From: Herbaspirillum sp. alder98
GTDB lineage: Bacteria; Pseudomonadota; Gammaproteobacteria; Burkholderiales; Burkholderiaceae_D
NCBI RefSeq assembly: GCF_020179755.1
Contig: NZ_JAIUCY010000008.1
Span: forward strand, 124,001 to 188,000
DNA length: 64,000 bases
Direction of reading: 5' to 3'
Part shown: one piece after another, positions 18,989 to 27,054 of the stretch
Position numbering within the stretch: the first letter of the stretch is position 1
How the letters are laid out: the number at the start of each line of letters is the position of its first letter
The notes under the pieces: model-generated
Told to the model about the DNA's origin: nothing
What the model saw: the letters and a program-made list of their open reading frames with translations, nothing else
The model's database searches: none
Made by a program: the position numbers and the translations under genes

Positions 18989-20494
18989 TCAACGCTGGTC
19001 GTCGCGCCTTTCCTGGCGCCGCTCGTTGTTATCCCGGTCGCGGCGTTGCTCCTGCTGCCGTTGTTGTTGCTGTTGCGCCTGCTGTTGATGCTGCTGCTGG
19101 CGCTCCTGCTGCTGCGCTTGCTGTTCGCGCTGCTGCTGTTGAACCTGTTGCTGTTGTTGGTGCTGCTGCTGTTGCTGGCGCTCTTGTTGCTGTCGTTGCT
19201 GCGCCTGTTGTGCCTGTTGTGCGCGGTGCTGATCCTGGCGCGCTTGTTCAGCCTGCTGCTGGCGTTGTTCCTGTGCCTGGCGTCGGTCCTGTTCGCGATC
19301 CCGCTGTTGTTGCTGCTGCAATTGACCCTGCTGGGCGGCCTGCTGTTCGCGCTGGCGTTGCTGGGCCTGGACGGTCCGTTCGCGTTCTGCCGTCTGTTCT
19401 CGCACCATCCGTTCACGCTCGCGGTCCTGCTCGATCACCCGTTGCTGCGGACTGAGCCCGGCAGCCGGTTGCGGGCGCGGTCCGTCACGATCGGGCATGC
19501 GTGCCGGTTGCGGTGGCGGGGCTGCCGGCCTTGCTGCTGGTGCTGCTTGCGCTTGCTGCGCCGGTGGCGCCACATTGGCTGGTGGAGGTGGACTGCCGGG
19601 ACGGCCATCGGCGCGCGGCTGGTCGCGTCCACCCGAATGACGCGGATCGTGATGCCAGACCACTGGTCGCTGGTTGACGGTGACATTGCGGTTGATGGTC
19701 ACGTTGTTGGTGACATTGCTCACATTATTGACATTGTTGATGCGGGTCTGCGACACCAGCACCTGGCGTTGGCGCCAGTCTGGCCGTGCGTCACCAAAGA
19801 CCGCATGCAACACCCCGACGGCGCTGCCGAAGCTGATACTGGCGGTGATGCCCGGGTTGTAGTTGGGCGGCCGATAACGTGGCGGCGGCGCCCAGTAGAC
19901 CGGTTGCGCAGCGGGCCACCACCAGTTGCCGTAGGCGACGACCGGGTTGTAATAAGGCACATACACCAGTTGCGGATTGACCGGTTCGATCACGATGGTA
20001 CGTTCTTCGACCAGCACCCGCTGCTGCGGTCCGGATTGCAGGGTGCCTGCCATCTGGGCCCGTTCACGCAACTGCTGCACCGTATCCATGACCACCGGCT
20101 GCTGCGACAGGAAGGCCTGGCCCAGTTGCTGCATCCAGTCCAGCCGGTCGTTCATCATGGCCAGCACCGACGGAAACTGCAGCAGCGCCTTCACGCTCGG
20201 GTCCCACGGCATGGGAGCCACCGCACGTGCCAGTGCATCGCCCTGCAGTCCCGGGCGGGCTTCGACGAAGCGCTGCGCCTGCACCACTTCGAGCGGATAG
20301 GTTGACGCCATCAGTACCTGCGCCAGCAGCGAATCGGGATACAGCGCCACCGGCGCCAGCATCTGGTCCAGTTGTTGCTGGCTATAGGTCGGTGGTGGCG
20401 GCGCAGGGTAGGCCGATTGCGCTTGCGCCATGGGCATGCCGGACACCAGTGAAAACACCAGGCAGGCGCTCCAGGCCAGGGATTTTTTGTTCAC
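18989..20494 (-). CDS. DUF3300 domain protein with Gln/Arg-rich C-terminal tail
   Basis: 501 residues, exported: the signal peptide ends near AQA|QSAYP. A DUF3300 domain follows (LDQMLAPVALYPDSLLAQVLMASTYPLEVV...), then a Tyr/Trp/Pro-rich segment (YVPYYNPVVAYGNWWW). After that come an Asn/Val-rich stretch (NNVNNVSNVTNNVTIN) and a tail of about 150 residues that is almost only Gln, Arg, Glu and Ala. The function of the family is unknown. Start chosen at GTG 20494 because AGGAG lies seven bases upstream; the longer frame has no such site. The tail produces a long Leu-rich shadow frame on the other strand. Confidence 0.85.
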   Translation of the reverse strand: MNKKSLAWSACLVFSLVSGMPMAQAQSAYPAPPPPTYSQQQLDQMLAPVALYPDSLLAQVLMASTYPLEVVQAQRFVEARPGLQGDALARAVAPMPWDPSVKALLQFPSVLAMMNDRLDWMQQLGQAFLSQQPVVMDTVQQLRERAQMAGTLQSGPQQRVLVEERTIVIEPVNPQLVYVPYYNPVVAYGNWWWPAAQPVYWAPPPRYRPPNYNPGITASISFGSAVGVLHAVFGDARPDWRQRQVLVSQTRINNVNNVSNVTNNVTINRNVTVNQRPVVWHHDPRHSGGRDQPRADGRPGSPPPPANVAPPAQQAQAAPAARPAAPPPQPARMPDRDGPRPQPAAGLSPQQRVIEQDRERERMVREQTAERERTVQAQQRQREQQAAQQGQLQQQQQRDREQDRRQAQEQRQQQAEQARQDQHRAQQAQQAQQRQQQERQQQQQHQQQQQVQQQQREQQAQQQERQQQHQQQAQQQQQRQQEQRRDRDNNERRQERRDDQR

Positions 20495-20753
20495 GTCATC
20501 TCTCCTGTGGGTTGTGCTGTGTGCTGCTATCGACATATTGTCGACTATAGCTAGATGAATGTTGTCATGGTCTGGCAACCTGACGCTGCAAGGTGTAACC
20601 GAATTGCAAGCAATGTTTCAATGCATGGGCTTGGGCGACTAAATGATTTGCAGTGGTCCAGGGCACTGCAAGAAGCGGCTCAGCTGTGGCATGATTTCGA
20701 TTATTTGCGAATGCAGCATAGTCAGCGTTCGGACCTTTACCCTAGGGAAACCC

Positions 20754-21227
20754 ATGAGTGAACACCTGATCTGGCGCCGCGACGAGTTTGTGATCGACAC
20801 CGACCCCGCGCGACTGGACATCCCACTGATCCACAGCGTACTGACGCGTTCGAACTGGGCGCCCGATATCGATATCGATACGGTGCGCACCTCGATTGAA
20901 AACAGTCTCTGTTTTGGTCTTTATCGCGGTCAGGAGCAGGTCGGCTTCGCCCGCGTGGTGACCGATCACGCCACCTTCGGTTACCTGTGCGATGTGTTCA
21001 TCGTCGAAGCCTTGCGCGGCGACGGCCTGGGTCGCTGGATGATCGAGTCGGCCAATTTGCATCCCACACTGCAAAAGCTGCGCCGCGTGATGCTCACCAC
21101 CAGCACCGCGCCATGGTTGTATGCACGCTGTGGCTTCGAGGCCATCAATCGCGGCGATCTGGTGTGGCAGATTTCGCGTCCCGATATTTATACGGTGCGG
21201 CTGAACGGCGAGGGCGCCGACAAGTGA
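20754..21227 (+). CDS. GNAT family N-acetyltransferase
   Basis: 157 residues. Acetyl-CoA-dependent acetyltransferase fold: YGLCDVFIVE-type beta4 (FGYLCDVFIVEALRGDGLG), an acetyl-CoA-binding loop R-G-D-G-L-G, then LTTSTAPWLYARCGF at the C-terminus, the usual end of short stand-alone GNATs. The acceptor is unknown; this subfamily is often annotated only as GNAT. Start at ATG 20754 (MSEHLIWRRD). The upstream 259 bases to the DUF3300 gene are a divergent promoter region without recognisable boxes. Confidence 0.85.
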   Translation: MSEHLIWRRDEFVIDTDPARLDIPLIHSVLTRSNWAPDIDIDTVRTSIENSLCFGLYRGQEQVGFARVVTDHATFGYLCDVFIVEALRGDGLGRWMIESANLHPTLQKLRRVMLTTSTAPWLYARCGFEAINRGDLVWQISRPDIYTVRLNGEGADK

Positions 21228-21303
21228 AGTGTTAGTGAGCAGGGCGACCTGATATCGCGCTTCCGGCGTGACGGAGGCCGGTCACTGTTTGCCCCGCCTG
21301 ACG

Positions 21304-21338
21304 AAAAAAAGCCGGACAAGGCAGTTGTCCGGCTTTTT
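21304..21338. terminator. Bidirectional intrinsic terminator
   Basis: A run, stem AGCCGGACAA / TTGTCCGGCT, 5-base loop, then TTTTT. Lies between the convergent GNAT and outer-membrane protein genes and should end both. Confidence 0.93.
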
Positions 21339-21357
21339 GTATTTGCATCGGGCCTGA

Positions 21358-22056
21358 TTAGAATCGAACCCGCAAGCCGATGGATAAGAGGTCGTTGGCC
21401 AGCTTGAGTTTTTCGTCGCCGAAACCTGTCTTGCCGACGTATTCGTATTCAGCGCGCAAGGATATCGCGGGCGTAAAGCGATATTCGGCGCCGACACCGA
21501 ACAATGGCGCCACTTTAGTGGACTTCATGGTGTAGATCTGGCGATCAGTCACGTGGCGCCCGTCAGCGTTGACCATCTTGGCGAGAACGCCTGCCCGGCC
21601 GAGCACTGAAAAATTTGTCGACAGTGGCAGCGTGCCTACTGCACTCATTCCCAGGGCGGTCGTTTTTGCCGTAATGCGCCAGTCTGGCGACACCGAACTG
21701 TATTTCCCGAAATTGATGTATGCCAGTTCTGCGGCAAAGTTTTTGTTGAACTGGTAGCCGCCGTACAGTTTGAAGCCCGTCGCGGCGATTTTTTCGGTTG
21801 AACCCTTGGGTGAGTTTTCACCGCTAAGCGTATTGTTTGCAGAGCCGATGCTGCCGCCAAAATACCAGTGTTTCTTCTCGTTGGCCGAGGCAGTGCCGGC
21901 GGCACAAAGAGCAATAACGCAAATGCTCAATGCGATTGCGATAGAACGTGTCGAGGCAGCGGGTGAGTGCTGTTGGTGGCTGCTGTCGTATGCGGCAGCA
22001 AGCGCTGGGGTAGTTGTCCTGTTATTCGGCTGGATGCAATGACGATGCTTGTTCAT
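21358..22056 (-). CDS. OmpA-like beta-barrel outer membrane protein
   Basis: 232 residues. The mature part (from about residue 58, ANEKKHWYFGGSIG) has alternating hydrophobic strands and turns, a GFKLYGGYQFNKNFAAELAY segment and a C-terminal Phe (GLRVRF), all typical of eight-stranded OmpA/OmpX-type barrels. No peptidoglycan-binding domain. The N-terminus is odd: about 35 polar residues precede the hydrophobic signal core (IAIALSICVIALCAAGTASA). Either the true start is further in at a non-ATG codon, or this is an extended signal peptide. Function unknown. Confidence 0.78.
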   Translation of the reverse strand: MNKHRHCIQPNNRTTTPALAAAYDSSHQQHSPAASTRSIAIALSICVIALCAAGTASANEKKHWYFGGSIGSANNTLSGENSPKGSTEKIAATGFKLYGGYQFNKNFAAELAYINFGKYSSVSPDWRITAKTTALGMSAVGTLPLSTNFSVLGRAGVLAKMVNADGRHVTDRQIYTMKSTKVAPLFGVGAEYRFTPAISLRAEYEYVGKTGFGDEKLKLANDLLSIGLRVRF

Positions 22057-22279
22057 GTCCGTGTGGCCTGCTCAATCGTTGATCAAGTTCGTCACTGTAG
22101 ACAGTCGTCTGAAAGCGAGATATGAGAAAAGTCTGGGAGTGGCAGGTGGCGTGAAGATATGAGGTCAACCAGATGGAGTTGGGTGACGAGCCTGCAAAAG
22201 GGGGAGGGGGGGGGCTGCACCGGGGATGGAAACAATGGCCGGTAATGGGGAACGGGTAACGCGGGATGCGGAATTAAAC

Positions 22280-22356
22280 TGGCCTGCCCTAAGGGAATCG
22301 AACCCCTAACCTACGGCTTAGAAGGCCGTTGCTCTATCCGGTTGAGCTAAGGGCAG
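22280..22356 (-). tRNA. tRNA-Arg(TCT)
   Basis: 77 nt including an encoded CCA (22280-22282). Acceptor CTGCCCT pairs with AGGGCAG; anticodon stem ACGGC/GCCGT encloses loop CTTCTAA with anticodon TCT; T-loop TTCGATT. It reads the AGA/AGG arginine codons, rare in this GC-rich genome. Confidence 0.96.
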
Positions 22357-22400
22357 AGACGGGATCGGTCGATGTTATAAAACCGATTCCGGAAAAGACA

Positions 22401-22426
22401 ACGGGCTGTCCAAAAGGACAGCCCGT
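22401..22426 (-). terminator. Intrinsic terminator between the tRNA genes
   Basis: Perfect 11-bp stem ACGGGCTGTCC / GGACAGCCCGT with a 4-base loop, followed on the minus strand by TGTCTTTTCC. Lies 8 bases after tRNA-Pro, so it probably ends that transcript and the downstream tRNA-Arg has its own promoter. Confidence 0.75.
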
Positions 22427-22433
22427 TTTCGTG

Positions 22434-22510
22434 TGGTCGGAGTACAAGGATTCGAACCTTGGACCCCCTGGTCCCAAACCAGGTGCGCTACCGGGCTGCG
22501 CTACACTCCG
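22434..22510 (-). tRNA. tRNA-Pro(TGG)
   Basis: 77 nt including an encoded CCA (22434-22436). Acceptor CGGAGTG pairs with TACTCCG; anticodon stem CCTGG/CCAGG encloses TTTGGGA with anticodon TGG; T-loop TTCGAAT. Reads CCA and, by wobble, other proline codons. Confidence 0.97.
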
Positions 22511-22577
22511 AAGAACGCAACTATAGCAAAGGGTCTTACTTCGGTCAACACCTCTGCGAGAAAAAATGAATTATTTT

Positions 22578-25337
22578 TCAATTCGCCGTCGCCGGCCGGG
22601 CTTCGGAAGCCATCACCCGCACCTCGACCAATAGCTTCTTTATCTCCGGTACGCACGATCCGCAGTTGCCGCCGGCCTTGAGGCACGCCGTCACTTGATT
22701 GACTTGCGTCAGCCCCTTGCTGCGAATGGTGTCGCAGATGGTATTGCGGCCCACGCCAAAGCAGGAACACACGGTCGGTCCGGCATCGACGCCTTTTTCG
22801 ATAGGCTGGCCCACCAGCAGGCCGACCCGATCGGCTTCGTCCAGTTGCGGCTTGGCGAACAGGCCGGCGAGCCAGGCGCGCGAGGGCAGGTCGGGACGAC
22901 TCGACAGGAACAGGCACATGTCGATGCGGTCATCGACCACATGAACGGCACGATACTGGCCGGCGCTGCGATCTTCGTATTCCAGCCAGTCGGCGTCGAG
23001 GTCGTCCACGCCCAGCAGTCGACGCGCCCATTGCCCGTGATCGCTAATCTGCTTGCGCCCCGCCAGCTCGAAGCGGGTGAAGTCGCGGCCCTGCACGCGA
23101 GTCCAGTGCGTGATGTCATCCAGCGCCAGCCGATGGCGGGTCAGGATGAAGCCGTGCCATGCCACCCGGAATTCTTCAATGGCAATCGGCGTGTGCTTGA
23201 ACTCGGGCTCGCCCGAGACCGGATCGACCACCGGATTCACCAGCGCCCCCACACGGGCGTCGGAGGCCGACTGGTTGTTCCAGTGGATCGGCACGAACAC
23301 GGTCCCGCGGGGAATGCCGCCGCCGTGCTGCACCCGCGCCACCATCGCGCCCCAGCGGCTGCTGATGCGTGCCAGTCCGCCTTCGCGCACGCCGTACAGC
23401 AGCGCGTCTTGCGGGTGGATGTCGATGAAGGCTTCAGGAATATGATTGGCCAGCGTGGCCGACTTGCCGGTGCGGGTCATCGTATGCCACTGGTCGCGCA
23501 CGCGGCCGGTGTTGAGCACCAGGGGATAGTCGTCGTCGGTGGCATGCGCCGGTTGGCGCGGCGGCGTCGGCACCAGCCGCGCCCGTCCATCGGCATGGGT
23601 AAAGCGGTAGTCCTGCAACAGGCGGGCCGTGCCGGTGACGCTGCCATCGGGGCCGCGTTCTACCGGCCACTGGATCGGCGCCAGCGCATCGTATTGCTGG
23701 CGCGTCATGCCGCATAGCCCGGCCAGGTTGAACACCCGGTGCGCTTCTGGCGCGGCGTCGCCATTGCGATGCGCCGACAGGCGCGCGTGCTCGTCGAAGA
23801 TCTGCTGCGCATTGTCAAACGCAAAGCCGTCAAAGCCCATGCGCTGCGCCACGTCGCAGATGATGCGCCAGTCCGCCCGCGCTTCGCCGGGGGCGCTCAG
23901 GAAGGCGCGCTGGCGCGAAATGCGGCGCTCGGAGTTGGTCACGGTGCCATCCTTCTCGCCCCAGCCCAGTGCCGGCAGCAGCACATGCGCCAGCGCATTG
24001 GTGTCGGTCTTTTCGATCACGTCGGACGACACCACCAGTTCGCACCTGGCCAGCGCCCGCTGCACCAGGTCGGCGTCGGGCAGGCTGACCATCGGGTTGG
24101 TGGCCATCACCCAGACCGCCTTGACGCGGCCGTCCTCGATCGCGCGAAACAGGTCGACCGCCTTGTAGCCGGGGCGCTCGGCGATGCGCGGCGATTGCCA
24201 GAAACCCTGCACGATGTCGCGGTGCAGGGCGTTGTCCAGGTCCATGTGCGACGCCAGCATGTTGGCCAGGCCGCCGACTTCCCGGCCCCCCATCGCATTG
24301 GGTTGGCCGGTGATCGAGAACGGCCCCATGCCGGGGCGGCCGATGCGGCCCGTCAGCAGATGGCAATTGATGATGCTGTTGACCTTGTCGGTGCCGGCCG
24401 AGGACTGGTTCACCCCCATCGAGAAGCCGGTGACGACTTTGTCGGTCTGGGCGAACGATTCGTAGAAATCCAGCAGGTCGGCCAGCTCGACCTTGCAGAT
24501 GCGCGCCACCGTCGCAGGGTCGGCGCAATCGGCATCGGCCGTGGCGAGCGTCTCGTCGAAGCCGTTGGTATGGGCGGCGATGAAGGCGTTGTCGCGCGCG
24601 CCGCGATGGGCCAGGTAGCTCAGCAAGCCATTGAACAGCCAGACATCGGTGCCGGCCTTGACCGGCAGGTGCAGGTCGGCCAGTTCGCAGGTGGCGGTGC
24701 GGCGCGGGTCGATCACCACCAGCTTTGCGTGGGGTCGGGTTTCCTTGATTCTGGCGATGCGCTGAAACAGGATCGGGTGGCACCAGGCCGCGTTGGACCC
24801 CACCAGCACCACCAGGTCGGCCAGTTCCAGGTCTTCGTAGGCCAGCGGCACCAGGTCTTCGCCGAAGGCGCGCTTGTGGCCGGCCACGGCCGACGACATG
24901 CACAGGCGTGAATTGGTATCGATATTGGCGCTGCCGATGTAGCCCTTCATGAGCTTGTTGGCGAGGTAGTAGTCCTCGGTCAGCAACTGGCCCGATACAT
25001 ATAGTGCGACCGCATCCGGCCCGTGTTCGGCGACGATGGCAGAGAGCTTGCCGGCGACCTGGTCGAGCGCCGCGTCCCAGCTCACGCGTTGCATGACGCC
25101 TTGTTCGTCGCGCACCTGCGGCACCAGCAGGCGGCCGTCCAGGTCGACCGTCTCGCCCAGCGCCGAACCCTTCACGCAGAGTCGCCCGAGGTTGGCCGGG
25201 TGCTTGGCATCGCCTGCCACGCCAATGCTGCCGTCGGCCTTCATCGATGCCGACACGCCACAGCCGACGCCGCAATAGGGGCAGGTGGTCTGGGTGGTGG
25301 TCACGGCAATCGCGATCGGTGTGCGGGAGAGGTTCAC
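22578..25337 (-). CDS. nasA: Assimilatory nitrate reductase large subunit
   Basis: 919 residues. Reduces nitrate to nitrite in the cytoplasm at a Mo-bis-MGD centre. The N-terminal [4Fe-4S] cluster ligands are Cys19, Cys22, Cys26 and Cys54 (CPYCGVGC ... GRLCVKG). Molybdopterin oxidoreductase domains follow (NSRLCMSSAVAGHKRAFG carries the likely Mo-binding Cys), then the dinucleotide-binding domain. The C-terminus adds a BFD-like [2Fe-2S] domain (CSCFGVGRNTICD ... GGNCGSC). GTG start preceded by AAGGAAAA. Last gene of the operon, 18 bases after its flavoprotein partner. Confidence 0.95.
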   Translation of the reverse strand: MNLSRTPIAIAVTTTQTTCPYCGVGCGVSASMKADGSIGVAGDAKHPANLGRLCVKGSALGETVDLDGRLLVPQVRDEQGVMQRVSWDAALDQVAGKLSAIVAEHGPDAVALYVSGQLLTEDYYLANKLMKGYIGSANIDTNSRLCMSSAVAGHKRAFGEDLVPLAYEDLELADLVVLVGSNAAWCHPILFQRIARIKETRPHAKLVVIDPRRTATCELADLHLPVKAGTDVWLFNGLLSYLAHRGARDNAFIAAHTNGFDETLATADADCADPATVARICKVELADLLDFYESFAQTDKVVTGFSMGVNQSSAGTDKVNSIINCHLLTGRIGRPGMGPFSITGQPNAMGGREVGGLANMLASHMDLDNALHRDIVQGFWQSPRIAERPGYKAVDLFRAIEDGRVKAVWVMATNPMVSLPDADLVQRALARCELVVSSDVIEKTDTNALAHVLLPALGWGEKDGTVTNSERRISRQRAFLSAPGEARADWRIICDVAQRMGFDGFAFDNAQQIFDEHARLSAHRNGDAAPEAHRVFNLAGLCGMTRQQYDALAPIQWPVERGPDGSVTGTARLLQDYRFTHADGRARLVPTPPRQPAHATDDDYPLVLNTGRVRDQWHTMTRTGKSATLANHIPEAFIDIHPQDALLYGVREGGLARISSRWGAMVARVQHGGGIPRGTVFVPIHWNNQSASDARVGALVNPVVDPVSGEPEFKHTPIAIEEFRVAWHGFILTRHRLALDDITHWTRVQGRDFTRFELAGRKQISDHGQWARRLLGVDDLDADWLEYEDRSAGQYRAVHVVDDRIDMCLFLSSRPDLPSRAWLAGLFAKPQLDEADRVGLLVGQPIEKGVDAGPTVCSCFGVGRNTICDTIRSKGLTQVNQVTACLKAGGNCGSCVPEIKKLLVEVRVMASEARPATAN

Positions 25338-25355
25338 GATGGTTTTCCTTGTGCG

Positions 25356-26603
25356 CTATGCGGCTTGTTCCTGCTGGCACATGGCCTGGCCGAACGGCAG
25401 TTCACGGCGCCAGGCCGAGATGTCCCGGCCGCTCTGTATCAGCTCGAAGTACCACGGGCCGTCCTTGACGTCCCCATACAAGACGGCACCCACTAATTGG
25501 TTGCCACGCAACACCAGCCGCTTGTAGATGCCGCGACGCGGGTCGCGCAACACCAGGTCCTCGGTATCGTCGGCGCCGATGAAGTCACCCGCCGAATAAA
25601 GATCCACGCCGGTGACCTTGAGCTTGGTGGCGGTGGCCTGCTGCACGTAGCGACGATGCCCGGCGCCGGCCAGGTGGGCGCCGGCCACGCGGGCCTGGTC
25701 CCAGATCGGCGCCACCAGGCCGAAGGTGGCGCGGCGGTGCTGCACGCATTCGCCCACTGCGTAGATGCGGGGATCATAGGTCTGCAAGGTATCGTCGACG
25801 ATGATGGCGCGCTCGCAATGCAGGCCGGCCGACTTGGCCAGCGCAATGTTGGGGCGCACACCGGCGGTCATCACCACCAGGTCGGCCGCGATCTCGCTGC
25901 CGTCGGCGAAGCGCACCGCGCTCACGCGTTCGTCGCCGACGATGGCGGCGGTGTTGGCGCTCAACAGGAAGCGCAATCCCTTGGTTTCCAGGGCCTTCTT
26001 CAGCAGGTCGGCGGCCGGCTTGTCGAGTTGCTGATTCATCAGCGTGTCGGCCACATGCACCACTGTCACGTCCATGCCCTGGCGCATCAAGCCGTTGGCC
26101 GCCTCCAGCCCCAGCAGGCCGCCGCCGATCACCACCGCATGGCGATGATGGCGCGCCGCCTCGAGCATGGCATTGACGTCCTGGATATCCCGAAAGGCAA
26201 TCACGCCGGGCAGATCATGGCCCGGCACCGGGATGATGAACGGCGTCGAGCCGGTCGCCAGCAACAGTCGGTCATACCGCACTTCGATGCCGCTGCGCGA
26301 ACGCACCACGCGACGGCGACGATCGATATGCTCGACCGGGTCGCCGGCGTGCAACGTGATGTGGTTCTGCACGTACCAGTCGCGGGTGTTGAGCATGATG
26401 TCATCGATGCTCTTGTCGCCGGCCAATACCGGCGAGAGCAAGATGCGGTTGTAATTGCCGTGCGGCTCGGCGCCGAACACGGTGATGTCGTAGAGCTCCG
26501 GGGCCAGCTTCTGCAGCTCCTCGACCGTACGCATGCCGGCCATGCCGTTGCCGATGACGACCAGCGCGGGTTTGCCAGTGGCTGTCGAGACCGGGGCCTG
26601 CAT
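25356..26603 (-). CDS. FAD/NAD(P)H oxidoreductase, nitrate reductase electron-transfer subunit (NasC/NasB-like)
   Basis: 415 residues. Homologous to the N-terminal flavoprotein half of NirB: FAD-binding VVIGNGMAGMRTVEEL at the start, LLATGSTPFIIPVPG, NAD-binding VVIGGGLLGLEAANGL and the FAD-closing IYAVGECVQHRRATFGLVAP. It lacks the sirohaem reductase half, so it most likely passes electrons from NAD(P)H to NasA, as the small subunits of two-component assimilatory nitrate reductases do. Start at ATG 26603, one base after nirD; the longer frame overlaps nirD. No BFD domain of its own; NasA carries one. Confidence 0.85.
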   Translation of the reverse strand: MQAPVSTATGKPALVVIGNGMAGMRTVEELQKLAPELYDITVFGAEPHGNYNRILLSPVLAGDKSIDDIMLNTRDWYVQNHITLHAGDPVEHIDRRRRVVRSRSGIEVRYDRLLLATGSTPFIIPVPGHDLPGVIAFRDIQDVNAMLEAARHHRHAVVIGGGLLGLEAANGLMRQGMDVTVVHVADTLMNQQLDKPAADLLKKALETKGLRFLLSANTAAIVGDERVSAVRFADGSEIAADLVVMTAGVRPNIALAKSAGLHCERAIIVDDTLQTYDPRIYAVGECVQHRRATFGLVAPIWDQARVAGAHLAGAGHRRYVQQATATKLKVTGVDLYSAGDFIGADDTEDLVLRDPRRGIYKRLVLRGNQLVGAVLYGDVKDGPWYFELIQSGRDISAWRRELPFGQAMCQQEQAA

Positions 26604-26604
26604 C

Positions 26605-26964
26605 TCAGGCTCCGACCCAGACCTGGCCGGCCTCGATGCGGGCCGGCCAGGCATTGACCGAGTTGGCGGGTGCTTCCAGGCACTCGCCGGTCTGCAAGTC
26701 GAAATGTTGCTTATAGATAGGCGAGGCCACCACGATGCGTTCGCCCAGGCTGCCCACCAGGCCGCGTGACAGTACGGCCGCTTCCGAGTTGGGATCGTAA
26801 TTGCCGATGGCAAATACCCGCGCCTGGCCGCCGGCGGTGCTATCGATCACATGGAACACCGCCACCTGCTGGCCGTTGACCAGCGCGCACACGCCGGTGT
26901 TGGGAACGATCTCGTCCAGGCTGCAGATGGGGGTCCAGTGGGTTATCTGTTGGTCGCTATGCAT
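26605..26964 (-). CDS. nirD: Nitrite reductase (NADH) small subunit NirD
   Basis: 119 residues. Rieske-fold small subunit of the NADH-dependent assimilatory nitrite reductase. The IYKQHFDLQTGECLEAP region corresponds to the Rieske second loop, but the Cys-His pairs that hold an iron-sulfur cluster are absent, as is normal for NirD. Located 90 bases after nirB and one base before the flavoprotein gene. Confidence 0.92.
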   Translation of the reverse strand: MHSDQQITHWTPICSLDEIVPNTGVCALVNGQQVAVFHVIDSTAGGQARVFAIGNYDPNSEAAVLSRGLVGSLGERIVVASPIYKQHFDLQTGECLEAPANSVNAWPARIEAGQVWVGA

Positions 26965-27054
26965 GGTGGCTCCGCTGACTGTCTTTCCGTTTGTTAAAGA
27001 CGCCGGGTCCCGACGTTGGTCAGGGCGACGGCGTATCGCGTGTTGGCGTATCTG

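Noticed and set aside
19046-20305. 419-codon Leu-rich frame, membrane-like, on the plus strand
   Set aside because: Antisense of the CAG/CAA-rich Gln tail of the DUF3300 gene; the Leu run comes from CTG/TTG and has no domain.
22433-22681. Small ORF reading GFEPWTPWSQTRCATGLRY
   Set aside because: It is the antisense translation of tRNA-Pro, a well-known annotation artefact.
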